A stretch of DNA of 64,000 nt from Hydrogenispora ethanolica (GTDB lineage: Bacteria > Bacillota > UBA4882 > UBA8346): NCBI RefSeq assembly GCF_004340685.1, contig NZ_SLUN01000011.1, positions 1 to 64,000 on the forward strand, written 5' to 3'. Under the pieces are notes generated by a model. It was not told the origin of the DNA and did not search any database. It saw nothing but the letters and a program-made list of their open reading frames with translations. Numbering within the stretch: position 1 is the stretch's first letter; each line of letters opens with the position of its first letter. The translations under genes and the position numbers were made by a program. Below, one piece after another: positions 9,209 to 18,872 of this stretch.

Positions 9209-10714
9209 TTAAATTCCTTTCGCCAAATGGTAATAGAGTTCGTTCCAGCGGAGCTCCCGTTTGAAGTCGCTGATGTGGGTGTCTTCGCCGATCAACAGGT
9301 ATTCAATCCCGGCGATTTCGGCGAAATCCTCCAGCTGTTCCGCGGTGACCGCTTGGCTGAACGCGGTATGGTGAGCCCCTCCCGCCAGGATCCAGGCCTC
9401 GGCCGCTACCTTGAGATCGGGCAAGGGGATCCAGAGCGCCCGGGCGACCGGCAGTTTCGGCAATGCTTCGTCAGGGGTGACCACTTGAACCTCATTGACC
9501 AAAAGCCGGAAACGGTTTCCCATATCCAGAATCGAAGCATTCAAACCCCGCCCCGCCGGAACATTGAAGACAAGCCGGACCGGATCGGCCTTGCCACCGA
9601 TCGACAGCGGGTGGATCTCCAACGACGGCTTTGCGGCGGCGACCGACTCGCAGACCTCCAGCATATGCGCACCTAACACTTTCATTTTACCATTTTCCAG
9701 ATGATACGTATAGTCCTCCATAAAAGAGGTGCCACCCGGGAGGCCATGCCCCATCACCTTTAAGGCTCTGACCAGAGCGGCAGTCTTCCAGTCGCCTTCC
9801 GCTCCAAAACCGTAACCGGCCGCCATCAACCGTTGCACCGCCAATCCCGGCAGTTGCGCCAGGCCGTGCAGATCCTCGAAGGTGGTGGTAAAACCCTTAA
9901 ACCCGCCGTCTTCCAAGAACCGCTTTAGCCCCAGCTCAATTCGGGCTGCCTCCTCCAGCGAAGCCCGGAAAGGGCCGTCCTGAAGGAGCTCTTTTTGGAG
10001 CGAATACTGTTGTTCGTATTCCCGGATCAAGCTTTTTATTTCCCCGGCGCTGATCTCATTGACGACACCAACCAGGTTTCCCAGGCCATACCCGTTCACG
10101 GAATAGCCCAAGCGAATTTGGGCTTCCACTTTATCTCCTTCGGTCACCGCCACTTCGCGCATGTTGTCACCGAACCGGGCAAATTTGGCGCCTTGCATGT
10201 CGCTCCAAGCCAGTGCCGCCCGGATCCAGGTCGCCAACTTCTGAATGACTTCATCATCCTGCCAAAACCCGACAATCACCTTCCGGGCTTTTCTCATTCG
10301 CGCGCCGATGAAGCCGAACTCGCGATCACCGTGCGCCGATTGGTTCAGGTTCATAAAATCCATGTCCATCTCGGACCATGGAATATCGCGGTTGAACTGA
10401 GTATGCAGATGGGCCAGCGGTTTGTTCAAAATATTGAGTCCGGCGATCCACATCTTGGCCGGGGAAAAAGTATGCATCCAAGTGATCAAGCCAATGCAGT
10501 CCGGCGCGCTATTCGCTTCGATACACAACTGCAGGATGGCATCGGGCGTTGTCAAAACCGGTTTAAAAACGATTTTTGCGGGAATTTCCGCTTTCTCATC
10601 CAGCGCCTTCGCCATGATCTGCGAATGTTCCGCCACTTTTTGCAGGGTATCTTCGCCGTAGAGATGCTGGCTGCCGGTGACAAACCATACTTCTTTTGCT
10701 TTTAATTGAATCAT
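9209..10714 (-). CDS. araA: L-arabinose isomerase
   Basis: Converts L-arabinose to L-ribulose, the first step of arabinose catabolism, in the cytoplasm; needs Mn2+. 501 residues, the normal AraA length. Recognisable segments are [12 protein letters not shown] at the N terminus, [17 protein letters not shown] (near 85), [13 protein letters not shown] (near 305) and [10 protein letters not shown] (near 350). Start at the ATG at 10714, preceded by GAGAGGGG; a longer in-frame reading to 10780 would run through the AraR operator. First gene of araA-araM; araB and araD are 12 kb away on the other strand. Confidence 0.95.
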   Translation of the reverse strand: MIQLKAKEVWFVTGSQHLYGEDTLQKVAEHSQIMAKALDEKAEIPAKIVFKPVLTTPDAILQLCIEANSAPDCIGLITWMHTFSPAKMWIAGLNILNKPLAHLHTQFNRDIPWSEMDMDFMNLNQSAHGDREFGFIGARMRKARKVIVGFWQDDEVIQKLATWIRAALAWSDMQGAKFARFGDNMREVAVTEGDKVEAQIRLGYSVNGYGLGNLVGVVNEISAGEIKSLIREYEQQYSLQKELLQDGPFRASLEEAARIELGLKRFLEDGGFKGFTTTFEDLHGLAQLPGLAVQRLMAAGYGFGAEGDWKTAALVRALKVMGHGLPGGTSFMEDYTYHLENGKMKVLGAHMLEVCESVAAAKPSLEIHPLSIGGKADPVRLVFNVPAGRGLNASILDMGNRFRLLVNEVQVVTPDEALPKLPVARALWIPLPDLKVAAEAWILAGGAHHTAFSQAVTAEQLEDFAEIAGIEYLLIGEDTHISDFKRELRWNELYYHLAKGI

Positions 10715-10768
10715 GATTATCCCCTCTCTCTTATCATAGAATTGGAGTATCAATCGGCGATCCGAAAC

Positions 10769-10780
10769 TTGTCCGTACAA
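10769..10780. promoter_or_regulatory. AraR operator upstream of araA
   Basis: TTGTCCGTACAA, one mismatch from the palindrome TTGTACGTACAA that is the core of the Bacillus AraR operator. It lies about 55 bp ahead of the araA start and just downstream of a minus-strand TATATT box near 10798. This position suits repression by the araR product encoded at 21866-22945. Confidence 0.7.
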
Positions 10781-10856
10781 CTTCCTCTAGCAATAATATA
10801 TCATGAGAATCACAAATGAAGAAGTATTTTATGAGAAAGTCCCAAACTTTCCGTCC

Positions 10857-12479
10857 CTACTTCAGCGTCCGGGTATTCTCCCGATACTCGGTGGGGGAAA
10901 CGCCCATCAACTTTTTAAAACAGTTACTAAAGTAAAAGGAGTCGTTATACCCGACTGCATTGGAGATCTCATAGATTTTGAGATCCGAATGTTTCAGGAG
11001 TTCTTTGGCCTTTTTTATTCGGCGCTCCGTCAAATAATCACTGAAATTCTTGCCGGTACGCTCCGAAAACAACAAGCTTAAGTAGCTGGGGCTAATCTTG
11101 TAACGAGTCGCCATCGCCGACAGCGTAATATCCGTTTCAAAATGATCGTCAAGATACTGCCGAATTTCTTCAACCAATTGATGATTGTAGGAAGTTCTTT
11201 TTCGATTGATAAACTCTTGGATGTGTTTGAAAAGGCTCTCTAGGATCCCCTCTAATTCCTCAAGACTTTCCGCTTGGTTCACCATCGTCAAAGACGACAT
11301 ACCAGAGCCGAAGACTTCGATCGCATTATACCCTAACTCGTTTAAAGTAGCGGAAGTCAACAGCAGCAGATTGCTGACCACGATCTTTGACAGTTCGGGG
11401 CTCAATCGGGCCTGACGCATCTCGTGGATGAAAGATTTTAAATCCTTTTGAATCGCGGCATCGGCCCCAATTTTCAAGTTGTCAAATATCGAGTTCTGGT
11501 GTAAATAATAGAACAATTTGTGGTAAGAAGGATTATCCAAATTGAGATCGTTAATGGAGAAAACCTGGTTCATCCCGTAAAGGTAACGGTATTGCAGCGC
11601 GGAACAAGCCTCCTTATACGAAACGGAGAGATCGGCCAATTCATGATAGGGATGTCCGACGCCGCAGGCCAATGAGCGATTTAATACGGTTCGCAGCTGT
11701 TCCAGTTTTTCCTCCAACCGGCTCGGCAGATCAGGATCGGGGTCGAGCACGATCATTGCCACCCGGTTCCTGCGGCAATTCACAATCCAATGCCAGCCGG
11801 CTATCGCGTCCTCTTCATCAAATAACCGTCGGACTTGTTCGAAAAATTGCATGTTCAACAGATACTTTTCTTCCTCGGTGAGCACTGAGAGTTGATGCTC
11901 GGGAATCTCCAGGACCGCTACTTGAAAGCGATGGTTTTCCAGGGTGGCCAGCCCCAGAAACTCAAGCTGAGCGCCGATATTACCTGCCGGACGGTTCCCA
12001 TTCAGCAGATCGAGGATTAATTTTTCCTGCAATGCCGCCATGTTTTTTTGCAGTTGTTCCCGAAGGTTGTTCAGCTCGGATCGGTCGGCCTGTTCTCTCT
12101 CAAGTTCGTCCTTGTAGCGCAGCACCACTTCGAGCAGCCGGCGGCTGGCAAAAGGTTTCAACAGATAATCCGAGACATTCAGTTTGATGGATTCCTGAGC
12201 GTATTCGAATTCGGCAAATCCGGAAATGACAATGATCTTCATCCGGTAATTCCGCCGTTTAATCTCTTTAATCAACTCAATCCCATTCATCTTAGGCATT
12301 TGGACGTCCGTAACCATGATTTCGATTGGATAACGTTCGAGCATAGCCAAAGCTTCCAGTCCATTGCCGGCGCTTACTACGGGGTCAAAGCCGTACTTCC
12401 CCCAGGAAACGTTATTCAACAGCTTCTGTTTGATCGCCTCTTCATCCTCAACCAGTAATAATCCGGCCACTATCGTCAC
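10857..12479 (-). CDS. YesN-type response regulator (REC plus AraC-type HTH)
   Basis: Output half of a two-component system. Receiver domain about residues 5-120 with acidic pair VEDEE, phospho-Asp in MVTDVQMPKMNG (near 58) and YLLKPF; a ~270-residue middle domain of unknown fold; AraC-type double helix-turn-helix at the C terminus (ITLSAMATRYKISPSYLS..., ending GVSPTEYREN). 540 residues. Its start overlaps the end of the kinase gene (12448-12479), so the two are translationally coupled. The first codon is uncertain: the reading may begin at the GTG three codons in. It probably activates the arabinose importer and/or araA next door. Confidence 0.85.
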   Translation of the reverse strand: MTIVAGLLLVEDEEAIKQKLLNNVSWGKYGFDPVVSAGNGLEALAMLERYPIEIMVTDVQMPKMNGIELIKEIKRRNYRMKIIVISGFAEFEYAQESIKLNVSDYLLKPFASRRLLEVVLRYKDELEREQADRSELNNLREQLQKNMAALQEKLILDLLNGNRPAGNIGAQLEFLGLATLENHRFQVAVLEIPEHQLSVLTEEEKYLLNMQFFEQVRRLFDEEDAIAGWHWIVNCRRNRVAMIVLDPDPDLPSRLEEKLEQLRTVLNRSLACGVGHPYHELADLSVSYKEACSALQYRYLYGMNQVFSINDLNLDNPSYHKLFYYLHQNSIFDNLKIGADAAIQKDLKSFIHEMRQARLSPELSKIVVSNLLLLTSATLNELGYNAIEVFGSGMSSLTMVNQAESLEELEGILESLFKHIQEFINRKRTSYNHQLVEEIRQYLDDHFETDITLSAMATRYKISPSYLSLLFSERTGKNFSDYLTERRIKKAKELLKHSDLKIYEISNAVGYNDSFYFSNCFKKLMGVSPTEYRENTRTLK

Positions 12480-14253
12480 TACCTTTTTGCACTGTTTGTA
12501 TCACGGGCAGCAGTACCCGCACGGTGACTCCTCCTCCGGGGGTTGGAAATAATTCCAACCCATACTCGGAGCCGAAAGCCAGCACCAACCGCTCCTTTAC
12601 GTTACACAATCCAAAATAATCTTCATCGGTTCCGGGCTCCCGCAAGCACTCGTTGATCTCGGCAAGCTCCAGGGACGGGATCCCCACTCCGTTATCGATC
12701 ACCTCGAGGCATATCTTCGCCGCGTCCTCTAAAAAATAACCCCGGATGATAATCATTCCTACCCCGGGCTCCTCCAACTCCCGGACGCCATGATAAATCG
12801 CGTTTTCAACCAAGGGCTGAAGAATCAGCTTGATGGTTTTATAAGGCAGGATTCGTTCATCAAGCTCGAATCGGTAATTATACTTATCGCCGTGGCGGAA
12901 CCGTTGAATATACAGGTAATTCCGGACATGCTCCGTTTCTTCGCGAATCGTAATAAACTCCTGGCCGTGACTCAGGCTAATTCGAAAAAAAGCCCCCAGT
13001 GCTTCGACCATATTGATTACGTCCTCATTCTGCTTGGTTTCCAGCAGACCGATGATCAGATCCAGTGTATTGTAAATGAAATGTGGTTTGATCTGCTCTT
13101 GTAAAGCGATCATCTCGGTCCGGCGCAGCTTTTTCTGCTCTTGAACGCTTTGCTCCATCAACTGGCGAATTCTGGCCAGCATCTGATTGAAAGCCTCTCC
13201 CAATTGCCCAATCTCGTCACCGGTCCGGATGGTGACATTGGTATTCAAATCCTCGGCCGCCAACCGCATCGTATGTCGCAACTCCATAATCGGCCGGGTC
13301 AGACGCCGCGCCAGAAAAATCGCCACCCCGATCACAGCCAGTATGGATCCACAGATTAAAAGGAGCGAAACACCTGTAATCCGGTGCATCTCCTGCATTA
13401 ATTCCGCTTGATTGGAAATGCCGATAATTCTCCAATTGGCAGGCGTAAATGTTTTAATGGTCACCACTTGATTCCCGTGGCTGAATTCCGGCAATAGTGA
13501 ACCCGTCTTTCCCCGTTCGTATGCGGAATTTCCCAGTAACAAACTGACCGACTTTCCGGTTAATTCCGGATTTGGATGGTAAATAATTTGGCCGTTCTCA
13601 TCCACCAGCATTACATAACCGGTCTTTCCAAGCCGTATATCCCGGCAGATATTGTCTAAAAGCTCCACATCCACATCCACGCTCATCATGCCTAAAAAAT
13701 TTTCATAATCGCCCCGGATTGCCCGTCCGATCGAAAAAACGCTACCGCCTAGCCAATCGGAATGCGGCCCCCAGAAGGCGGTCGTATCGCCAACGACACT
13801 ACGGTTGGCGAGCGTCTGAAATAATTGATCCTGAGTTAGATCGATGTGAGTCGTCCCATAACAACCGATTCGTACCCCGTTTAAAGTGGTGATTGCCACA
13901 TCCCGCAGATCGGTTTTGATGGTTTTGATATTATTGAAATTCTCCCATAAACGCAGGGTATATTTACGATTCCCTTCAATATCCCCAGCCACGCTAAGCT
14001 TGACAAATTGTAGGACATAGTAGTCGCTTCGCAAGTCCAGCATCCGTTCCTGATCACTCAGGTAAATCGTCAGATTCCGGTCGATTCGGTCAATAACTTC
14101 ACGGGTATAGGAACGGACATTCTGCTCCAGGATCTCAAGGTAGAGACGATATGAAACGAAAGTCAACAGGACGAGAGGCACCACGCTTAAAAAAGCGAGC
14201 GAGAGAATAAACTTGGACCGTATCGACCCCAGCTTTGGAAAACGCGGTTGCAA
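12448..14253 (-). CDS. YesM-type sensor histidine kinase with extracellular Cache domain
   Basis: Membrane sensor kinase of 601 residues. TM1 about residues 15-38, extracellular dCache-like region to about 290, TM2 about 292-315, HAMP (RLTRPIMELRHTMRLA), then His_kinase with H-box KPHFIYNTLDLI (near 395), N-box LQPLVENAIYHG and G-box DNGVGIP. Paired with the YesN-type gene downstream. A sugar-binding-protein gene lies 24 bp upstream and a kinase-less Cache protein before that, so its ligand input may come through a bound protein, as in the Clostridium XylFII-LytS system. Confidence 0.87.
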   Translation of the reverse strand: MQPRFPKLGSIRSKFILSLAFLSVVPLVLLTFVSYRLYLEILEQNVRSYTREVIDRIDRNLTIYLSDQERMLDLRSDYYVLQFVKLSVAGDIEGNRKYTLRLWENFNNIKTIKTDLRDVAITTLNGVRIGCYGTTHIDLTQDQLFQTLANRSVVGDTTAFWGPHSDWLGGSVFSIGRAIRGDYENFLGMMSVDVDVELLDNICRDIRLGKTGYVMLVDENGQIIYHPNPELTGKSVSLLLGNSAYERGKTGSLLPEFSHGNQVVTIKTFTPANWRIIGISNQAELMQEMHRITGVSLLLICGSILAVIGVAIFLARRLTRPIMELRHTMRLAAEDLNTNVTIRTGDEIGQLGEAFNQMLARIRQLMEQSVQEQKKLRRTEMIALQEQIKPHFIYNTLDLIIGLLETKQNEDVINMVEALGAFFRISLSHGQEFITIREETEHVRNYLYIQRFRHGDKYNYRFELDERILPYKTIKLILQPLVENAIYHGVRELEEPGVGMIIIRGYFLEDAAKICLEVIDNGVGIPSLELAEINECLREPGTDEDYFGLCNVKERLVLAFGSEYGLELFPTPGGGVTVRVLLPVIQTVQKGSDDSGRIITG

Positions 14254-14277
14254 ACGAAAAAGTTGCGGTGTACTCAG

Positions 14278-15321
14278 TTACTTCATCTCCAAAGGCTTTT
14301 TGATCTTTAATAAACGGTCAAAATCCGCTCGAGTGGCAAACTCCAGTTGGGTCTCAATGAACTGAGAGGGTATAGGCAACCCTTTTATAGCACATACTAA
14401 ATAACTCACGGTCAGCTCGCCCATCTCCCGAAAATCCTGTCCGACCAGAGCCTGGGCGAAGCCTTTTTTGGCAGCCTGCAGCACCGGATATGAGGTATCC
14501 ATCGATACTGCGATGCCTCCCCGGTTACACCATTCCTGATAGAATGGCATAGACTCCGTAGGTCCGAAAAAAGCCCAACCGCCCGCGAAGAAAAAGACAT
14601 CGGTTTCCGGGTGATTTTTGATATAGGCCTCAACGACTTTCGCACCTAAGGCCGTATCGTCATCGCAGGATAGCAAAGCGGTATAATCCAATTGGATCTT
14701 CCCGTCAGTCGCTTCTTTGAAGCCGCGGATCCGCTCGTTCAGATTATAAGCTTGGAGACCGCCGGTTAGAATCGCGGTCGTTAATTTCTTTCCGGCCAAA
14801 CCTCTAGCGGTAACGAGCCTCACCATAGCCTGGCCGCAAGCCCAACCGGCACGGTAGTTGTTGGTACCGCAATAAAACAACCGCTTGCTGCCGGGGCAGT
14901 CCGCATCAATAGTAGCCACCTTGATTCCAGCCGCCACCGCTTTATCAAGCACCCCACGTATCCATTGCGGGTCGCTGCAACTGACGGCGATCCCATCGAC
15001 TTTGCGGCGGATTAAGCCTTCAATGATCCGGGCTTGAGTCGCCGGATCCACTTTAAAAGGCGCCACCCATTCCAAAACTACATTGCACTGTCTGGCAGTC
15101 AGTTCAGCCGCTTCCTTGGCTTCCACAAATAACGGGTTATCGAGCGATTTTGGTGATATGGCAATAACCAACGGCCGCGAACGTGCCTCTCCGTTGGCCA
15201 ATCCCGGAATTTTCCTAGTTTCCTTTTTTATTGCCATCGTCGGCAACGTAAGCATTAAAAAAAGAGCGGTCGTTGCAAGTCCTATCATAAAAAATAGCCG
15301 TTGCCACTGGCTCTTTTTCAA
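14278..15321 (-). CDS. Membrane-tethered sugar-binding protein, probable sensor partner
   Basis: 347 residues. One N-terminal hydrophobic segment (about 9-30) with no obvious lipobox or clean cleavage site, so it is probably anchored, followed by a periplasmic-binding fold (ISPKSLDNPLF, then AVAAGIKVATIDADCPGS near 125, AVSMDTSYP near 270). It is encoded between a Cache protein and a YesMN pair, with no permease or ATPase in the same run. This arrangement matches sensor-type binding proteins such as XylFII rather than transport. Ligand unknown; arabinose is the obvious candidate from context. Confidence 0.75.
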   Translation of the reverse strand: MKKSQWQRLFFMIGLATTALFLMLTLPTMAIKKETRKIPGLANGEARSRPLVIAISPKSLDNPLFVEAKEAAELTARQCNVVLEWVAPFKVDPATQARIIEGLIRRKVDGIAVSCSDPQWIRGVLDKAVAAGIKVATIDADCPGSKRLFYCGTNNYRAGWACGQAMVRLVTARGLAGKKLTTAILTGGLQAYNLNERIRGFKEATDGKIQLDYTALLSCDDDTALGAKVVEAYIKNHPETDVFFFAGGWAFFGPTESMPFYQEWCNRGGIAVSMDTSYPVLQAAKKGFAQALVGQDFREMGELTVSYLVCAIKGLPIPSQFIETQLEFATRADFDRLLKIKKPLEMK

Positions 15322-15453
15322 TCGAGACTACCCCCTTGCTTGTCTTCGACTCCTTGATTCATTCCAGAATCTATCCAAACTTGTTCCAGAGTCCATCAAA
15401 TTTCCGTCTCCCAACGGTTACTTCCGTCTCCGGCGGAACTTTTCCGACCTCAG

Positions 15454-16545
15454 TCAACTCTCTTTTTTGCTGCTAATGACCGCCGACAAATACAAGGAAA
15501 TGACTACAGCACAGATTGCAAACGCCAGACCCAATAGTATTGTATGAAAACCGATGGTCGAAACCTCTTGGTAAAGATATGACGTTGGGGTCAAACTCAG
15601 TAAATGCCAGCCGCTTCGGCCGCCGATCCCTATTTTGCTACTAATTGTTTTATAAGTAACCAAATTTTGCCTATGGTTAATCTCAGTCAAAAAGCTGCCT
15701 TGATTGACATCACTACCGTAATCTCGGTTTGATACGGGGCTAAAAAGCTTTTGCAACGGCTGGGTATCTTTCATTACCTTTGTTATGTTCTTGCCAATAT
15801 CGTTTTTAAAAGGAGAGGAGACGATCTCGCCGTTATTGTTGATGACTAGAGAATAATTGTCGATCTCATTGAAAGAAATATTGAGGCGGTTATAAATGGT
15901 CATGTTGGCCAACAGATCGATCATTTCTTCATCAATGATGATTGCCAAAACTCCTAAAGGTTTGCCGGTTGCCATTTCTTTGATTTGCCTTCCCAACAAG
16001 ACAAAATGGCTTCGTTTTACTTTGATCGCCGCCGACCAGACAATACCTCCCCCTCCCCGCAGAATTCCCTGGTAAGCGCTTAGTCCCTTGAAATGTTTGA
16101 TTAAGGAACGGAATTCTCCGGGAAAGTCCTTGGTAATAATGATGGATTGCTCATCCGAGCGATCGTTAAAGAACATAAAAGCAAATATATCGGGATTGCT
16201 AATCATATATTCGTTAAAATGGGCTTCCACATCTTTTTTCGCAGTCGCTATTTGGATAGGATCCTTGGCGTTGACAAACTCCGTCAAAGTATTGTTAAAC
16301 TCTTTATTGATAAATAAACGTACCGAAATGTTTTCAAATTCGGCCAACTTCAACTGAATATTCGCAACTGCCTGGGTTAATTGCGCCAGTGAATAATCAG
16401 CGATTTTGCGGGTGATTGCCGTTCGGTAACTGGCATATGACAACAAGCCGATAACCAAGGTCGGAAGCAACGAAGTCACTAGAAAAAAACCGATCAGTTT
16501 TTTTCGGATTGAACCTGTTGTAAAGTGATAACCAAGACTATTCAA
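15454..16545 (-). CDS. Kinase-less YesM-like Cache sensor protein
   Basis: 363 residues that look like the front half of a YesM kinase: TM1 about 18-38, a dCache-type extracellular domain (about 40-330), TM2 about 333-355, then only a few residues (SAVISSKKES) before the stop. There is no HAMP and no kinase domain, and the 130 bp downstream contain no displaced kinase sequence. It is either the remnant of a duplicated kinase or a stand-alone receptor. It heads the run Cache protein, tethered binding protein, kinase, regulator. Confidence 0.7.
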   Translation of the reverse strand: MNSLGYHFTTGSIRKKLIGFFLVTSLLPTLVIGLLSYASYRTAITRKIADYSLAQLTQAVANIQLKLAEFENISVRLFINKEFNNTLTEFVNAKDPIQIATAKKDVEAHFNEYMISNPDIFAFMFFNDRSDEQSIIITKDFPGEFRSLIKHFKGLSAYQGILRGGGGIVWSAAIKVKRSHFVLLGRQIKEMATGKPLGVLAIIIDEEMIDLLANMTIYNRLNISFNEIDNYSLVINNNGEIVSSPFKNDIGKNITKVMKDTQPLQKLFSPVSNRDYGSDVNQGSFLTEINHRQNLVTYKTISSKIGIGGRSGWHLLSLTPTSYLYQEVSTIGFHTILLGLAFAICAVVISLYLSAVISSKKES

Positions 16546-16763
16546 GACCGTTTCCCACCCTTTCCTCGTACCTGCCGGTCAAAGTTTTAACCAATTCAGC
16601 ACAAGGAAAAACGTTTATTAACACTTCTGGCAAATTCATGCTCAACACCCATTTTTATAATTTATTTTATCATATTTCGTAACATAAACATAACGTAATT
16701 TTCATTCATGATTTCTAAAATGCAAAGTACGAGTCCTCTTTGGCAGAGAGCGGTTGCTAATAT

Positions 16764-16793
16764 TTAAAAGAACCGGCTAGTTACTATCCGGTC
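16764..16793 (-). terminator. Probable terminator of the arabinose ABC operon
   Basis: On the minus strand ACCGG, an interrupted TAGT/ACTA inner stem, CCGGT and TTCTTTT follow the stop codon at 16825. The stem is short, so confidence is moderate. The gap 16546-16763 carries the start region of the Cache-protein transcript and no gene. Confidence 0.55.
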
Positions 16794-16824
16794 CCTGTTC
16801 AATCCGATAAGTTCTCCTAAAAGA

Positions 16825-17835
16825 TTAGGCCGTGGTTTTAACCCCTTTTGTGACGGTTGCAGTTTTCGGTTTCTGCAATACCGACGCTTGGGACATAAAC
16901 CGTTGCAGAGCAATGAAAATAAATAACAAGATGCCAATGGCGATCTTCGTCCACCAAGAACTCAGCGTCCCATCAAAAGTAATATAAGTTTGAATGACTC
17001 CCAGAATCAAGACCCCGATTAACGTTCCGAAGACATAACCTACTCCCCCGGTTAATAAAGTTCCGCCGATGACCGCGGCGGCGATTGCATCCATCTCCAT
17101 ACCATTCCCTGCCCAAGCGTTCCCGGAATACGTGTATAATGAGTAAACCGCACCAGCCAATGCCGAACATAATCCACTGAAAGCATAAATTGCGATCTTT
17201 GTACTGCCAACCTCAAGCCCCATTAACCGGGCTGAAGTCTCATTCCCGCCGATTGCATAGGCATTCCGCCCAAAACGAGTCCGATGTGCTAAGAAAATTC
17301 CCAGCAGCGTTATAAGAATAAAAGTCAAGGCTACGAAGGTTAACGTACCGTCTCCGATTGGGATTCCAAAGTTGGATAAGGTATCATAAAACGGATGGTT
17401 CAGCGGGATTGAGTTAACACTGATAACAAAACCCATGCCTCTGGCGAAAAACATTCCCGCCAAGGTCACCATGAAAGGCGGGAGATCAAAAAAATGAATC
17501 AACGAACCCACGATTCCACCATAAATGATTCCAAAGCTCAAGACGATCAAGATGGCCATCCCGGGATGTAAATGAAGATCCCGTACCAAGACCGCGATAA
17601 TAATGCTGGTACAGCCGACCATTGCGCCAACTGATAAATCAATACCAGCCGAGAGAATTACAAAAGTAATTCCAATCGCGCAAATTCCCAGGAAAGAATT
17701 GTCGGTAAATAAGTTAAGCAGGACATTCACGGATAACATGCCCGGGAACCGGAGCGACGCGATAATATAAAGTAATATCCAGACCGCGATTGTTGCCACC
17801 AGAGGAATTTGATTCTGCTTCAGAGTGATTTTCAT
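16825..17835 (-). CDS. Sugar ABC transporter permease (YjfF-like)
   Basis: Second membrane subunit of the importer. 336 residues, multiple membrane spans, BPD_transp_2 family with SAGIDLSVGAMVG (near 60) and AVIGGTLLTGGVGY (near 245). It starts inside the last codons of the other permease gene (17832), so they are coupled. Together with the next three genes it matches the YtfQ-YtfR-YtfT-YjfF order of the E. coli galactofuranose importer and of the Shewanella AraUVWZ arabinose importer. In this context L-arabinose is the likely cargo. Confidence 0.83.
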   Translation of the reverse strand: MKITLKQNQIPLVATIAVWILLYIIASLRFPGMLSVNVLLNLFTDNSFLGICAIGITFVILSAGIDLSVGAMVGCTSIIIAVLVRDLHLHPGMAILIVLSFGIIYGGIVGSLIHFFDLPPFMVTLAGMFFARGMGFVISVNSIPLNHPFYDTLSNFGIPIGDGTLTFVALTFILITLLGIFLAHRTRFGRNAYAIGGNETSARLMGLEVGSTKIAIYAFSGLCSALAGAVYSLYTYSGNAWAGNGMEMDAIAAAVIGGTLLTGGVGYVFGTLIGVLILGVIQTYITFDGTLSSWWTKIAIGILLFIFIALQRFMSQASVLQKPKTATVTKGVKTTA

Positions 17836-18872
17836 GCAGCAACCCTCCTCGCCTTTACAGTAGCGATTTCCCTGAATTTATCCGATTGCAACAAACAAAC
17901 GATGATCACGACAACCGCCTTAACGACCAAGGTAAGTTCCGGGTTAACGCCCCGGGTAAGAATAGTCGTGGTCAGTGTCTGAATAAATAAAGCACCGATT
18001 ACCGAGCCCAGTAAATAAATTCGGCCGCCGTTCATCGAAGTACCGCCCATGACCACCGATAGAATGGCATCTAATTCCATGTTGAGCCCCGCGTTATTGG
18101 CGTCGGCCCCTTTAATATCGGACGTAATAATCAATCCGGCAATTCCCGCGCACAAACCGCTAAAGGTGTAAACCAGCAACTTGACCATTCTGGCATTGAT
18201 TCCCGCATAGCGGCTGGCGGTTGGATTATCCCCCACCGACTCGATATAAAGGCCTATTGCCGTCTTCCGTGTCAATAAGTACGTTACGATCAATAAAAAC
18301 GCCACTATCGTCAGGCTAAACGGTAACCCCAGGAAGAAACCGCTGCCTATAAATTGGAAATCTTTATTGACAAAGATTAAAATCTGTCCTTGTGTAATCA
18401 ATTGAGCGATTCCCCGACCCGCAACCATCAAAATTAACGTGCCCACCATCGGTTGAATATCCAAATAGGAGACCACAAAGCCATTCCAAAGCCCCGCTAT
18501 CAGTGACACAAACAAAGCGGTCCCTACAATCATGTATAATGGCGGCGCTTGAGAGTACTCTAATACCCCCTTTAAATATTCCGGCCGGATCATCAAGGCT
18601 GCAACTGCTCCGGAGATTGCGATTACCGCGCCTACCGAAAGATCGATTCCCCCGGTCCCAATGACCAGCGTCATTCCAATGGCTAATATTAAAACCGGCG
18701 CCGCACGGTTAAGAATATCGATCATGCTCCCAAAGAGATGACCATCGCGAATTTCGACATTGATAAAACCTTTGGTAAAAAAGATATTAAAAAGGAGTAT
18801 TATAATCAAAGCCATCAACGGCCAGAATAACGCTCGAAACGATTGATTCGCGAAAAAATTCTGTGATTTCAT
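17832..18872 (-). CDS. Sugar ABC transporter permease (YtfT-like)
   Basis: First membrane subunit of the same importer. 346 residues with about eight or more membrane segments, GTGGIDLSVGAVIAISG (near 72) and VVMGGTSMNGGRI (near 270). It begins right after the ATPase stop codon (18873) and overlaps the YjfF-like gene by 4 bp. Two different permeases imply a heterodimeric channel, unlike the single-permease systems elsewhere in this window. Confidence 0.83.
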   Translation of the reverse strand: MKSQNFFANQSFRALFWPLMALIIILLFNIFFTKGFINVEIRDGHLFGSMIDILNRAAPVLILAIGMTLVIGTGGIDLSVGAVIAISGAVAALMIRPEYLKGVLEYSQAPPLYMIVGTALFVSLIAGLWNGFVVSYLDIQPMVGTLILMVAGRGIAQLITQGQILIFVNKDFQFIGSGFFLGLPFSLTIVAFLLIVTYLLTRKTAIGLYIESVGDNPTASRYAGINARMVKLLVYTFSGLCAGIAGLIITSDIKGADANNAGLNMELDAILSVVMGGTSMNGGRIYLLGSVIGALFIQTLTTTILTRGVNPELTLVVKAVVVIIVCLLQSDKFREIATVKARRVAA

